64,000 bases of DNA from Agrobacterium sp. a22-2 (lineage in GTDB: Bacteria > Pseudomonadota > Alphaproteobacteria > Rhizobiales > Rhizobiaceae), in contig NZ_JAAXMM010000004.1 of the NCBI RefSeq assembly GCF_012276985.1, forward strand, positions 1-64,000, in the 5' to 3' direction. This document shows, piece by piece, positions 32,830 to 40,561 of the stretch. The position numbers and the translations under genes were made by a program. Below the pieces are notes generated by a model. The model was not told the DNA's origin and did no database searches. It saw nothing but the letters and a program-made list of their open reading frames with translations. How positions within the stretch are numbered: the first letter of the stretch is position 1; each line of letters begins with the position of its first letter.

Positions 32830-34482
32830 TCAGCGCTTGTCGCGGATCTGGCTTAGGGTCCTCGTCGGCGTGATGGCTTCCGGGTCGAGCTTGATCTCGA
32901 TGATCGACGGCTTGCCGCTTTGGCGGGCGCGGGCAAAAGCGCCGGCGAAATCCTCGGTCTTTTCCACCGTCTCGCCATGGCCGCCATAGGCTTTTGCAAA
33001 GGCGGCGAAATCGGGATTGGTCAGGCCCGTGGCGCTGACGCGGCCGGGATATTCCCGCTCCTGGTGCATGCGGATCGTGCCGTAGATGCCGTTGTTGACG
33101 ATAACCGTGATGATCGGCAGCTGGTAGCGCACCGCGGTCGCAAATTCCTGGCCATGCATCATGAAGCAGCCGTCGCCGGCAAAGCAGATCACCTCGCGGT
33201 CCGGAAACAGCTGCTTGGCGGCGACGGCGGCCGGCAGGCCGTAGCCCATCGAGCCGGAACATGGGGCGGCCTGGGTGTTGTAGGCGCGGAACTTGTGGAA
33301 GCGATGCACCCAGGTGGCGTAATTGCCGGCGCCATTGGTGAAGATCGTGTCATAGGCGGTATTGGCCTCGATCCAGTCCATGATCGGCCCCATCTGCACC
33401 GCGCCCGGCCCGGTCTGCGGCGGTGTCGACCATTCGCGGTAGGCGACATGCATGGCGGCAGTGCGGCTTGCCCAGACGGGCACGTCGGGCGCTGCCAGGC
33501 TTTTCAGGGCCTCGACGAAATCGGTCGGTGCGGCGCAGATCGCCAGATCCGGACGGTAGACGCGGCCGAGTTCGGACGGGTCGGGATGCACATGCACCAG
33601 GGTCTGCGAGGGGTAGGGGATGTCGAGCAGCGAATAGCCGGACGACGGCATTTCGGAGAACCGGCCGCCGATCAGCAGCACCAGATCGGCCTGTTTGATT
33701 TCGCTGGCCAGCGCCGGATTGATGCCGATGCCGACATCGCCGGCATAGGAGGAATGCGTATGGTCGAACAGCATCTGGCGGCGGAACGAGCAGCCGACCG
33801 GCAGCTGGAAACGGGCGGCAAAATTCTGGAAATCGGCGACGGCCTGCTCGCTCCAGCGGGTGCCGCCCAGAATGGCGATCGGGCGCTTGGCACCCGCCAG
33901 CAGGGCGCCGAGGCGCGCGATCTGGCTTGGGCCGGGATGACTTTCGACAGGCAGGTAGGGTTTTGCCTCAGGGGCCTCGACCTCGTCGACCAGCATGTCT
34001 TCCGGCAGGGTGAGGACAACCGGGCCGGGGCGGCCCGATGTGGCGACGGCAAAGGCGCGGGTGACGAATTCGGGGATGCGGCGCGCGTCGTCGATCTCGC
34101 CGACCCATTTGGCGAATTCGGTAAAGGCGCGGCGGTATTCCACTTCCTGGAAGGCTTCGCGCTCGCGCGCCTCGCGCTGCACCTGGCCGATGAACAGGAT
34201 CATCGGCACGGAATCCTGGCGGGCGATATGCAGGCCGGCCGAGGCATTGGTGGCGCCCGGACCGCGGGTCACCATGCAGATGCCCGGCTCGCCGGTCAGG
34301 CGTCCCCAGCAATCGGCCATCATGGCGGCACCGCCTTCCTGGCGGCAGACGATGGTGTCGATATCGGTGTCGTGCAGGGCATCCAGCACGGCGAGATAGC
34401 TTTCGCCGGGAACGCAGGCGATGCGTTTCACGCCATTGGCCTGCAGCGCCTCGACAATCAATTGTCCGCCGGTTCTCTTCAT
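32830..34482 (-). CDS. Thiamine-diphosphate enzyme, acetolactate-synthase-like
   Basis: This 550-residue protein has the three-domain layout of the ThDP superfamily. The N-terminal PYR domain contains VPGESYLAVLDAL, the catalytic Glu in VCRQEGGAAMMAD, and TRGPGATNASAGLHIA. A central domain contains AILGGTRWSEQAVADFQ. The C-terminal PP domain has the ThDP-Mg motif beginning GDGCFMMHGQEFATA and ending NNGIYGT. Annotators would call it acetolactate-synthase-like. It is not ilvB, since no small subunit is nearby. The gene starts within the stop of a CaiB-type CoA transferase gene (ATGA overlap), suggesting that it acts on, or makes, the acid or CoA ester handled by the transferase. The substrate is unknown. 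Confidence 0.85.
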   Translation of the reverse strand: MKRTGGQLIVEALQANGVKRIACVPGESYLAVLDALHDTDIDTIVCRQEGGAAMMADCWGRLTGEPGICMVTRGPGATNASAGLHIARQDSVPMILFIGQVQREAREREAFQEVEYRRAFTEFAKWVGEIDDARRIPEFVTRAFAVATSGRPGPVVLTLPEDMLVDEVEAPEAKPYLPVESHPGPSQIARLGALLAGAKRPIAILGGTRWSEQAVADFQNFAARFQLPVGCSFRRQMLFDHTHSSYAGDVGIGINPALASEIKQADLVLLIGGRFSEMPSSGYSLLDIPYPSQTLVHVHPDPSELGRVYRPDLAICAAPTDFVEALKSLAAPDVPVWASRTAAMHVAYREWSTPPQTGPGAVQMGPIMDWIEANTAYDTIFTNGAGNYATWVHRFHKFRAYNTQAAPCSGSMGYGLPAAVAAKQLFPDREVICFAGDGCFMMHGQEFATAVRYQLPIITVIVNNGIYGTIRMHQEREYPGRVSATGLTNPDFAAFAKAYGGHGETVEKTEDFAGAFARARQSGKPSIIEIKLDPEAITPTRTLSQIRDKR

Positions 34483-35681
34483 TTCGAAGCCTTTCTTTCG
34501 ATCTCCGCCAGTTCGGCGAGTATGTCTTGCTGGTCCTGTCCAAGCCGCGGGCTCGGCCGCTCGTAGCGCAGCGGCGTTTGCGACAGCACGATGGGGCTGC
34601 GCACGCCGGGGATCATCGTGCCGTCGACATCGGGCAGGTCGATGCGCAGTTCGCGGGCCTTGACCTGCGGATCCTCGAACATTTCGGCAATCGAATTGAT
34701 CGGGCCGGCCGGCACGGCATTCTGCTCGCAGGCGGTGAGCAGGTCGCGCTTCTGCCTTTTGGCCGTCTCGGCGGTCACCAGCCGGCGCACCTCGATCCGA
34801 TTGGCGACGCGGGCCTTGTTGGTGGCGAAACGTTCATCGTCGGCCACGGCCTCGATGCCGAGGATGCGGCACAGGCGGCGGAACTGGCCGTCATTGCCGA
34901 TGGCCAAGATCAGGTAACCGTCGGCGGTGGGCACCACTTCGTAGGGCGAGATGTTGGGATGGGCATTGCCAAGCCGCGACGGGGCGGTGCCGGAGACCAG
35001 ATAGTTCATGTTCTGATTGGCAAGCACGGCCGACTGCACATCAAGCAGCGCCATGTCGATATGCTGGCCCTCGCCGGTGCGCAGCACATGGATCAGGGCC
35101 GCCTGGATGGCCGTGACGGCATAGATGCCGGTGAAGATGTCGGCAATCGCCACGCCGGCCTTCATCGGCTGGCCGTCCGGCTCGCCGGTGATCGACATGA
35201 AGCCGGACATGCCCTGGACGATATAGTCGTAGCCGGCAAAATTGGCATAAGGGCCGGTCTGGCCGAAGCCGGTGATCGAGCAATAGATCAGCTTGGGATT
35301 GATGGCCTTCAGGCTGTCGTAGTCGAGGCCGTATTTGGTCAGGCCGCCGAGCTTGAAGTTCTCGATGACGATATCGGCGCTGGCCACCAGGCGGCGCACG
35401 ATCTCCTGGCCGGCTTCGTCCTTCAGATCGACGGCGATCGAGCGCTTGCCGCGGTTGGTGGCGTGGTAATAGGCGGCCGACAGGTTTTCGCCGTTGGCGC
35501 CTTCGACGAAGGGCGGCCCCCAGGCGCGGGTGTCGTCGCCGCCATCGGGGTTTTCGACCTTGATGACATCGGCGCCCATGTCGGCCAGCATCTGGCCTGC
35601 CCAGGGGCCGGCCAGCACGCGCGCCAGTTCGATGACGCGAATGCCGTCAAGGGGTGCCGGTTTCCTGTCTGTCTCGTGCAT
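34479..35681 (-). CDS. CaiB/BaiF family (class III) CoA transferase
   Basis: This 400-residue enzyme moves CoA between carboxylic acids. Family hallmarks are IRVIELARVLAGPWAGQMLADMGADVIKVE with the catalytic Asp expected in GGDDTRAWGPPF-N-LSAAYY, NRGKRSIAVDLK, ADIVIENFKLG, LIYCSITGFGQTGPYANFAGYD and HIDMALLDVQSAVLANQ. It is the middle gene of a three-gene operon: EamA transporter, CoA transferase, ThDP enzyme. The start at 35681 has TTAAGGAACGAGAG upstream. The acid it activates cannot be told from the sequence. An oxalate or 2-hydroxyacid pathway is possible because CoA transferase plus ThDP lyase pairs exist there. Confidence 0.88.
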   Translation of the reverse strand: MHETDRKPAPLDGIRVIELARVLAGPWAGQMLADMGADVIKVENPDGGDDTRAWGPPFVEGANGENLSAAYYHATNRGKRSIAVDLKDEAGQEIVRRLVASADIVIENFKLGGLTKYGLDYDSLKAINPKLIYCSITGFGQTGPYANFAGYDYIVQGMSGFMSITGEPDGQPMKAGVAIADIFTGIYAVTAIQAALIHVLRTGEGQHIDMALLDVQSAVLANQNMNYLVSGTAPSRLGNAHPNISPYEVVPTADGYLILAIGNDGQFRRLCRILGIEAVADDERFATNKARVANRIEVRRLVTAETAKRQKRDLLTACEQNAVPAGPINSIAEMFEDPQVKARELRIDLPDVDGTMIPGVRSPIVLSQTPLRYERPSPRLGQDQQDILAELAEIERKASK

Positions 35682-35691
35682 CTCTCGTTCC

Positions 35692-36663
35692 TTAAGGAGC
35701 AATCGCCGTGCCGGCAGCATCCGAGACCGGTTTGCTGGCAAAGCGGCGCTCGCGCCAGATGATGTAAAGCCCGGAGCCGATGATGATGGCGATGCCGAGC
35801 CATTTGATGGGGTCGGGGAAATCGCCGAACACCATCCAGCTGAACAGCGTTGCCGTGACGATTTCGAGATATTGCAGCGGCGCAAGCGTCGAGGCGGGGG
35901 CGGCGCGATAGGCATAGACGCCGAGGATGCCTGACACGGCGGCGCTGAAGCCGACGCCGAGGAGCCAGAGCAGGGCTTGGGCGTCGGGCAGGACCGGATC
36001 GAAGACCGACAAGCCAGTGCCACTGCCAAGCGCCAGCAGGACCACGCAGAAGGCCAGGCCCCAGACACCAGTCTCCACCTGCATGGACCAGGGGTCCTGG
36101 GTATGGGCCATGACTCGCGTCAGGATGGCCGATATGGCGATGCAGAAGGCGGTGACAACAGGCAGCAGGGCGATATAGCCGACTTCCTCGAAACTCGGCT
36201 GGATGACCAGCATGGCGCCGAGAAAGCCGACAGCGCAGGCCGTATAGCGCCGCCAGCCGATCGTTTCTTTGAGGAAAATGCTGCTGAGAATGGTGAGGAT
36301 GATCGGCTCGACGAAGAAGATGGCGATGGCGTCCGCCACTTCCATGACCTTCAGCGTCATGACGAAACAGACCATGGAAATGGTGATGACGCCGCCGCGC
36401 AGGGCATGGAAGCCGCTGCTGCGCAGGGTGAAGCGCGGCCAGGACCCCCGCCAGACGAAGATCGGCAGCATGAACAGGATCTGCAGCAGGAAGCGCGCCG
36501 AGGTGATTTCGGCTGCGGGCACGGTCGAGGTGGCAAGCTTGGAAAAAATGTCGATGAGCGGCGCCAGCAGGACGGCGAGCACCATCAGGATCATGCCGGT
36601 CATGACATTCGCGGTGGCTGCCATGCTCCGGGCGGGCGGATTTGCTCCGGGGGAAATGCTCAT
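35692..36663 (-). CDS. EamA/DMT-family transporter
   Basis: This 323-residue inner-membrane protein has ten hydrophobic segments in two EamA repeats (first repeat around ITSARFLLQILFMLPIF and FFVEPIILTILSSIFLKETIGW, second around LAPLQYLEIVTATLFSWMVFGDFPDPIKWLG). The first 22 residues form a cytoplasmic leader, and ATG at 36624 (MAATANVM) is an alternative start. The family exports or imports small metabolites. As first gene of an operon with a CoA transferase and a ThDP enzyme, it may carry their substrate. The next gene begins 10 bases after its stop. Confidence 0.85.
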   Translation of the reverse strand: MSISPGANPPARSMAATANVMTGMILMVLAVLLAPLIDIFSKLATSTVPAAEITSARFLLQILFMLPIFVWRGSWPRFTLRSSGFHALRGGVITISMVCFVMTLKVMEVADAIAIFFVEPIILTILSSIFLKETIGWRRYTACAVGFLGAMLVIQPSFEEVGYIALLPVVTAFCIAISAILTRVMAHTQDPWSMQVETGVWGLAFCVVLLALGSGTGLSVFDPVLPDAQALLWLLGVGFSAAVSGILGVYAYRAAPASTLAPLQYLEIVTATLFSWMVFGDFPDPIKWLGIAIIIGSGLYIIWRERRFASKPVSDAAGTAIAP

Positions 36664-36827
36664 GTCGGCCTATTCTCGCTTGCGGTGTTCGACACCCTGC
36701 CGCACGGCCCCGTCGAGCCTTGTACAACCGTTCTTCCTATAGCGATCGACAAGCGCCGGCGCACTTGAATTTCTGTCATGGGTTCATTCCGTTTCGGTCG
36801 CATGTGCGGCCCTGCGGCTGGGCTTCG

Positions 36828-37280
36828 CTAGGGCAGAAGGGCTTTGGTCATGAAAACGCGGGCGAGGCCCTTGTCTTCGCAGCGATGGGTTTCGACATAG
36901 CCAAAGGCGCGATAGAGGGCCTGGTTTTCGACCATCTTTTCGTGGGTGTAAAGCCGAATGGCCGAAAGGTTTGCGTCGCGCGCCTGCTGTTCGGCAAACG
37001 CCATCAGGAGACGGCCGAAGCCGCGCTTCTGCGTCTTGGGACTGACGGCGATGTTGTCGAGCAGCAGTGTCTGGGTCTCGGGGATCAGCACGATCAGGGC
37101 GAGCAGCGCCTCATTGTCTTCCAGGACATGCACGAAACCGCGGGCGATATAGTCGGCATAGTCGTCGAACAATGGGCCAGGGCGAACGCCGATCGTTTCG
37201 AGATAGGGGCTGTAGGCATCCTGGACGAGGCTTTCGACGGCCGCAAGATCGTCGGGGACGGCAGGGCGGAGGGCTGGCAT
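36828..37280 (-). CDS. GNAT-family N-acetyltransferase
   Basis: This 150-residue protein shows the GNAT fold: LRPAVPDDLAAVESLVQDAY at the N-terminus, the acetyl-CoA motif IAVSPKTQKRGFGRLLMAFAEQQA, and the C-terminal strand-helix KMVENQALYRAFGYVETHR. The acceptor is unknown. The ATG at 37280 is preferred over 37334, because the extra residues overlap the upstream lipase gene. It lies 26 bases downstream of the lipase gene on the same strand, so they are probably co-transcribed. Confidence 0.85.
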   Translation of the reverse strand: MPALRPAVPDDLAAVESLVQDAYSPYLETIGVRPGPLFDDYADYIARGFVHVLEDNEALLALIVLIPETQTLLLDNIAVSPKTQKRGFGRLLMAFAEQQARDANLSAIRLYTHEKMVENQALYRAFGYVETHRCEDKGLARVFMTKALLP

Positions 37281-37306
37281 ACGGTGTTCGTCTCGTTGCG
37301 TGGGGA

Positions 37307-38239
37307 TCAGGCGGCAAACAGGCTTTTTTCGCACCAGGCCGAGAAGTCGTCGACGGCCTGTTCCCAGCCGATTTCGTTCAGGGTCTCGTGGCGCATCTCC
37401 TCATAGATCCGCGTTGTGACATTGCGAAGGCCGTGGCGCTTCAGACGGTCGGAGAGCCAGCGGATCTCGCGGCCGCCGCAGGTGGCGGGGTCCTGGCCGC
37501 CGCCGACCAGATGGATCGGCAAATGCTTCGGCAGACGTGCCAGCATGGCAGAGGTGGGCGCGCGGAATGTCAGGTCCAACACATCGATCCACATGGACAC
37601 GCTGGCATCGAAGCGGCATAGCGGATCGCGCGCATATTTGTCGACCTGTTCCGGATCGCGCGACAACCAGTCGAATTCGGTACGGCGGTCCGCAATCGAT
37701 TTGCCCCAGGCGTCGAAGGTCGCCTTCGGCATGATGCGGCTCGGCACATCGGAGCCTTTCAGCATGCGCTCGACGGCCAGCAGGAGGCGTGCCGCATGGC
37801 CGGCCAGTCCCGGATTGAAATTGGAATTCCAGATGGCCAGCGCCTGAAAGGCCTGGGGATGGGTGACGGCGGCGTTGAGCGCGATCAGCCCGCCCATGGA
37901 ATGGCCGAACAGGATGACCGGCAGGCCGGGGTTTTCTTGCTCGACCATGTCACGCATGGCCTTTACATCCGCGATGACCTTGTCGACCCCGTCCTCCCGG
38001 GCAAACCGCCCGAGCGGCGCCTCATCCGACTGGGTTTCGCCATGGCCACGATGGTCGTGGGCAAAGACCTGACAGCCACGTCCGGCCATGGCCTCGGCGA
38101 AGCGCTCATAGCGGGCGGAATGCTCGATCAGGCCGTGACATACCAGCAGAGTGGCGCGAGGAGGACCAAGCGGTAAAGCACTGCGATAGGCGAGCAGCGC
38201 CCCGCTTGGGCTCGAGAACCGCCGAATTTCGGAAAACAT
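37307..38239 (-). CDS. Alpha/beta hydrolase, monoacylglycerol lipase-like
   Basis: This 310-residue protein is a serine hydrolase of the lysophospholipase/monoacylglycerol lipase type. The oxyanion-hole segment is LLVCHGLIEHSARYERFAEAM, followed by DHRGHGETQ. The nucleophile is S114 in FGHSMGGLIAL, and the expected Asp lies near LVGGGQDPATCG and the His in EEMRHETLNEIG. There is no signal peptide, so it is cytosolic. This family in rhizobia is related to the PldB-like lipases of membrane-lipid turnover, though the true substrate is open. It is divergent from ettA. Confidence 0.88.
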   Translation of the reverse strand: MFSEIRRFSSPSGALLAYRSALPLGPPRATLLVCHGLIEHSARYERFAEAMAGRGCQVFAHDHRGHGETQSDEAPLGRFAREDGVDKVIADVKAMRDMVEQENPGLPVILFGHSMGGLIALNAAVTHPQAFQALAIWNSNFNPGLAGHAARLLLAVERMLKGSDVPSRIMPKATFDAWGKSIADRRTEFDWLSRDPEQVDKYARDPLCRFDASVSMWIDVLDLTFRAPTSAMLARLPKHLPIHLVGGGQDPATCGGREIRWLSDRLKRHGLRNVTTRIYEEMRHETLNEIGWEQAVDDFSAWCEKSLFAA

Positions 38240-38541
38240 GCCATCCTCCAGAACAATCTGAATTAGAAGATGTGATTTTTTTCAATGACGCAATGGCAAG
38301 GGCGTATTTGCTACCCGATCTGCCCAATATGTCCCCAGTTGTAAGACAAGTGGCTGCCTGTGCGGGATAAACGCGACAGGTTTCCCTTGTGTTCCTCATA
38401 CGCTCTGCCTTGCGGGTTCGGCCGTCAGGCCGTCGGCAATAGCGGATAAATGCAGGAATTGCGGCATCCGCGATTGCCCCGGTCGTGGGTTTCGCCTACA
38501 TAGCGGGCAAATCCCCTCATCCCTTGCGGAGCAGTTTACCG
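38240..38541. other. Intergenic region between lipase and ettA
   Basis: These 302 bases lie between two divergent genes and must hold both promoters. I see no open frame of coding quality and no strong palindrome. GGAG at 38528-38531 serves as the ribosome site of ettA. Confidence 0.5.
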
Positions 38542-40191
38542 ATGGCACGTCAGTTCATCTATCACATGTCGGGACTGAACAAGTCCTACGGCGCCAAGAA
38601 AATTCTCGAGAACGTCAACCTGTCGTTCTATCCCGATGCCAAGATCGGTATCCTCGGCCCGAACGGCGCCGGCAAGTCCACCGTGCTGCGCATCATTGCC
38701 GGCAAGGACAAGGAATTCACCGGTGAAGCCTGGCTGGCCGAAGGTGCGACCGTCGGCTACCTGGAGCAGGAACCGCATCTGGATCCGACCAAGACGGCCT
38801 TCGAGAACGTCATGGAAGGCGTTGCCGAAAAGACGGCGGTGCTGGAGCGCTACAACGAACTGATGATGAACTATTCCGACGAGACCGCAGACGAAGGCGC
38901 CAAGCTCCAGGACATCATCGACAGCCAGAACCTCTGGGACCTGGAGCAGCAGGTCGAGATGGCGATGGAAGCGCTGCGCTGCCCGCCGAAGGAATCCGAC
39001 GTCACGCTGTTGTCGGGTGGTGAACGCCGCCGCATCGCGCTCTGCCGCCTGCTTTTGTCGCAGCCGGACCTGCTGCTGCTCGACGAACCGACCAACCATC
39101 TCGACGCCGAGACCATCGCCTGGCTGGAAAAGCACCTGCGTGCCTATCCCGGCGCCGTGATGATGATCACCCACGATCGCTACTTCCTCGACAATGTCAC
39201 CGGCTGGATCCTCGAACTCGACCGCGGCCGCGGCATTCCCTACGAAGGCAACTACTCGGCTTACCTGACCGCCAAGGCCAAGCGCATGCAGCAGGAAGCC
39301 CGCGAGGATGCCGGCCGCCAGAAGGCGATCAGCCGCGAACAGGAATGGATCGCCTCCAGCCCGAAGGCCCGTCAGGCCAAGTCGAAGGCGCGTATCAAGT
39401 CCTACGAACAGTTGGTGGATGCCGCTGAGAAGCAGCGCCCCGGCGACGCGCAGATCATCATTCCGGTCAGTGAGCGCCTCGGCCAGGTGGTCATCGAGAT
39501 GGAACACATCACCAAGGGCTTTGAAGGCCGCACGCTGATCAACGACCTGTCAATCAAGCTGCCGCCGGGCGGCATCGTCGGCATCATCGGCCCGAACGGT
39601 GCCGGTAAGACCACCCTGTTCAAGATGATCACCGGCCAGGAAAAGCCCGACTCCGGGTCGATCCGCATCGGTGACACCGTGCATCTGGGCTATGTCGACC
39701 AGAGCCGCGATGCGCTCGATGGCTCGAAGACCGTCTGGGAAGAAATCTCGGGCGGGGCTGAAATCATCAAGCTCGGCAAGTTCGACATGAACAGCAGAGC
39801 CTATTGCGGCGCCTTCAACTTCAAGGGTGGCGACCAGCAGCAGAAGGTCGGCAATCTCTCCGGTGGCCAGCGCAACCGCGTGCACCTGGCCAAGATGCTG
39901 AAGGCCGGCGGCAACGTGCTGCTGCTCGACGAACCGACCAACGACCTCGATACCGAAACGCTCGGTGCGCTGGAAACGGCGCTGGAAAACTTCGCCGGCT
40001 GCGCCATCATCATCAGCCATGACCGCATGTTCCTCGACCGCCTGGCCACCCATATCCTGGCCTTCGAAGGCGATGGCCATGTGGAATGGTTCGAAGGCAA
40101 TTTCGAAGACTACGAACAGGACAAGGTCCGCCGTCTGGGTGCGGATGCGCTCAACCCCGGCAGCCAGGCCTATAAGCGCCTGACGCGCTGA
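38542..40191 (+). CDS. ettA: Energy-dependent translational throttle protein EttA
   Basis: EttA is an ABC-F protein that binds the ribosomal E site and gates the first peptide bond in response to the ATP/ADP ratio. It has 549 residues, close to E. coli EttA, and starts MARQFIYHMSGLNKSYGAKKI. Two ABC domains are complete. The first has GPNGAGKSTVLR, TLLSGGERRRIALCRLLL and LLLLDEPTNHLDAETI. The second has GPNGAGKTTLFK, NLSGGQRNRVHLAKML and LLLDEPTNDLDTETL. Between them lie the arm and the tRNA-interaction linker (KAKRMQQEAREDAGRQKAI, SPKARQAKSKARIKSYEQL). No membrane segments are present, as expected for ABC-F. A terminator follows. Confidence 0.96.
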   Translation: MARQFIYHMSGLNKSYGAKKILENVNLSFYPDAKIGILGPNGAGKSTVLRIIAGKDKEFTGEAWLAEGATVGYLEQEPHLDPTKTAFENVMEGVAEKTAVLERYNELMMNYSDETADEGAKLQDIIDSQNLWDLEQQVEMAMEALRCPPKESDVTLLSGGERRRIALCRLLLSQPDLLLLDEPTNHLDAETIAWLEKHLRAYPGAVMMITHDRYFLDNVTGWILELDRGRGIPYEGNYSAYLTAKAKRMQQEAREDAGRQKAISREQEWIASSPKARQAKSKARIKSYEQLVDAAEKQRPGDAQIIIPVSERLGQVVIEMEHITKGFEGRTLINDLSIKLPPGGIVGIIGPNGAGKTTLFKMITGQEKPDSGSIRIGDTVHLGYVDQSRDALDGSKTVWEEISGGAEIIKLGKFDMNSRAYCGAFNFKGGDQQQKVGNLSGGQRNRVHLAKMLKAGGNVLLLDEPTNDLDTETLGALETALENFAGCAIIISHDRMFLDRLATHILAFEGDGHVEWFEGNFEDYEQDKVRRLGADALNPGSQAYKRLTR

Positions 40192-40231
40192 TCGGACCGG
40201 CCAAGAGCCAGTCGAATCGAACCTTTTTCCC

Positions 40232-40261
40232 AAGGGCTCCGGTTTTGCCGGGGCCCTTTTC
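40232..40261 (+). terminator. Terminator after ettA
   Basis: AAGGGCTCCGG pairs with CCGGGGCCCTT (one G-T pair) across a TTTTG loop, with a TTTT run at the end. Confidence 0.85.
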
Positions 40262-40561
40262 ATGTCGTACGATTCGGCCGGGCGCAGTCCAGCGCGGAGC
40301 TTTGCCGGATTAGCGGAGCGCTTTTTCCGGGTTTCGACGCGGTGCGAAGTCTCCTGAATTGTGACCTGTTATAAATCGCAGATCCGTTGGCTGGAAAGCA
40401 GGAATTCCTGCCAAGTGCATCTATTTCGGCATGTATATGCCGAGGCGGGTCAAGATTGATTTGCTGCGCCGCGATACGTTGTTCAAAACGGTACAATGTT
40501 AACCGCAGTTTATCCAAATTGGCTTTGAATAGACCGATATTCGCAAACATCGGGACTTGTC
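40262..40561 (+). promoter_or_regulatory. 5-prime region of the chemoreceptor gene with two palindromes
   Basis: These 300 bases hold no credible gene. At 40398-40411 lies the perfect palindrome GCAGGAATTCCTGC, and at 40426-40443 the stem-loop TCGGCAT-GTAT-ATGCCGA. The words GCGGAGC, GCGGATT and GCGGAGCGC recur at 40290-40325. Base composition becomes more AT-rich from 40470 onward, where the promoter is expected. What binds here is unknown. Confidence 0.45.

Noticed and set aside
32830..35681. ThDP enzyme and CoA transferase as oxalyl-CoA decarboxylase and formyl-CoA transferase
   Set aside because: The ThDP motif and length features do not match oxalyl-CoA decarboxylase, and no oxalate-specific gene is present. 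Kept only as a possibility.
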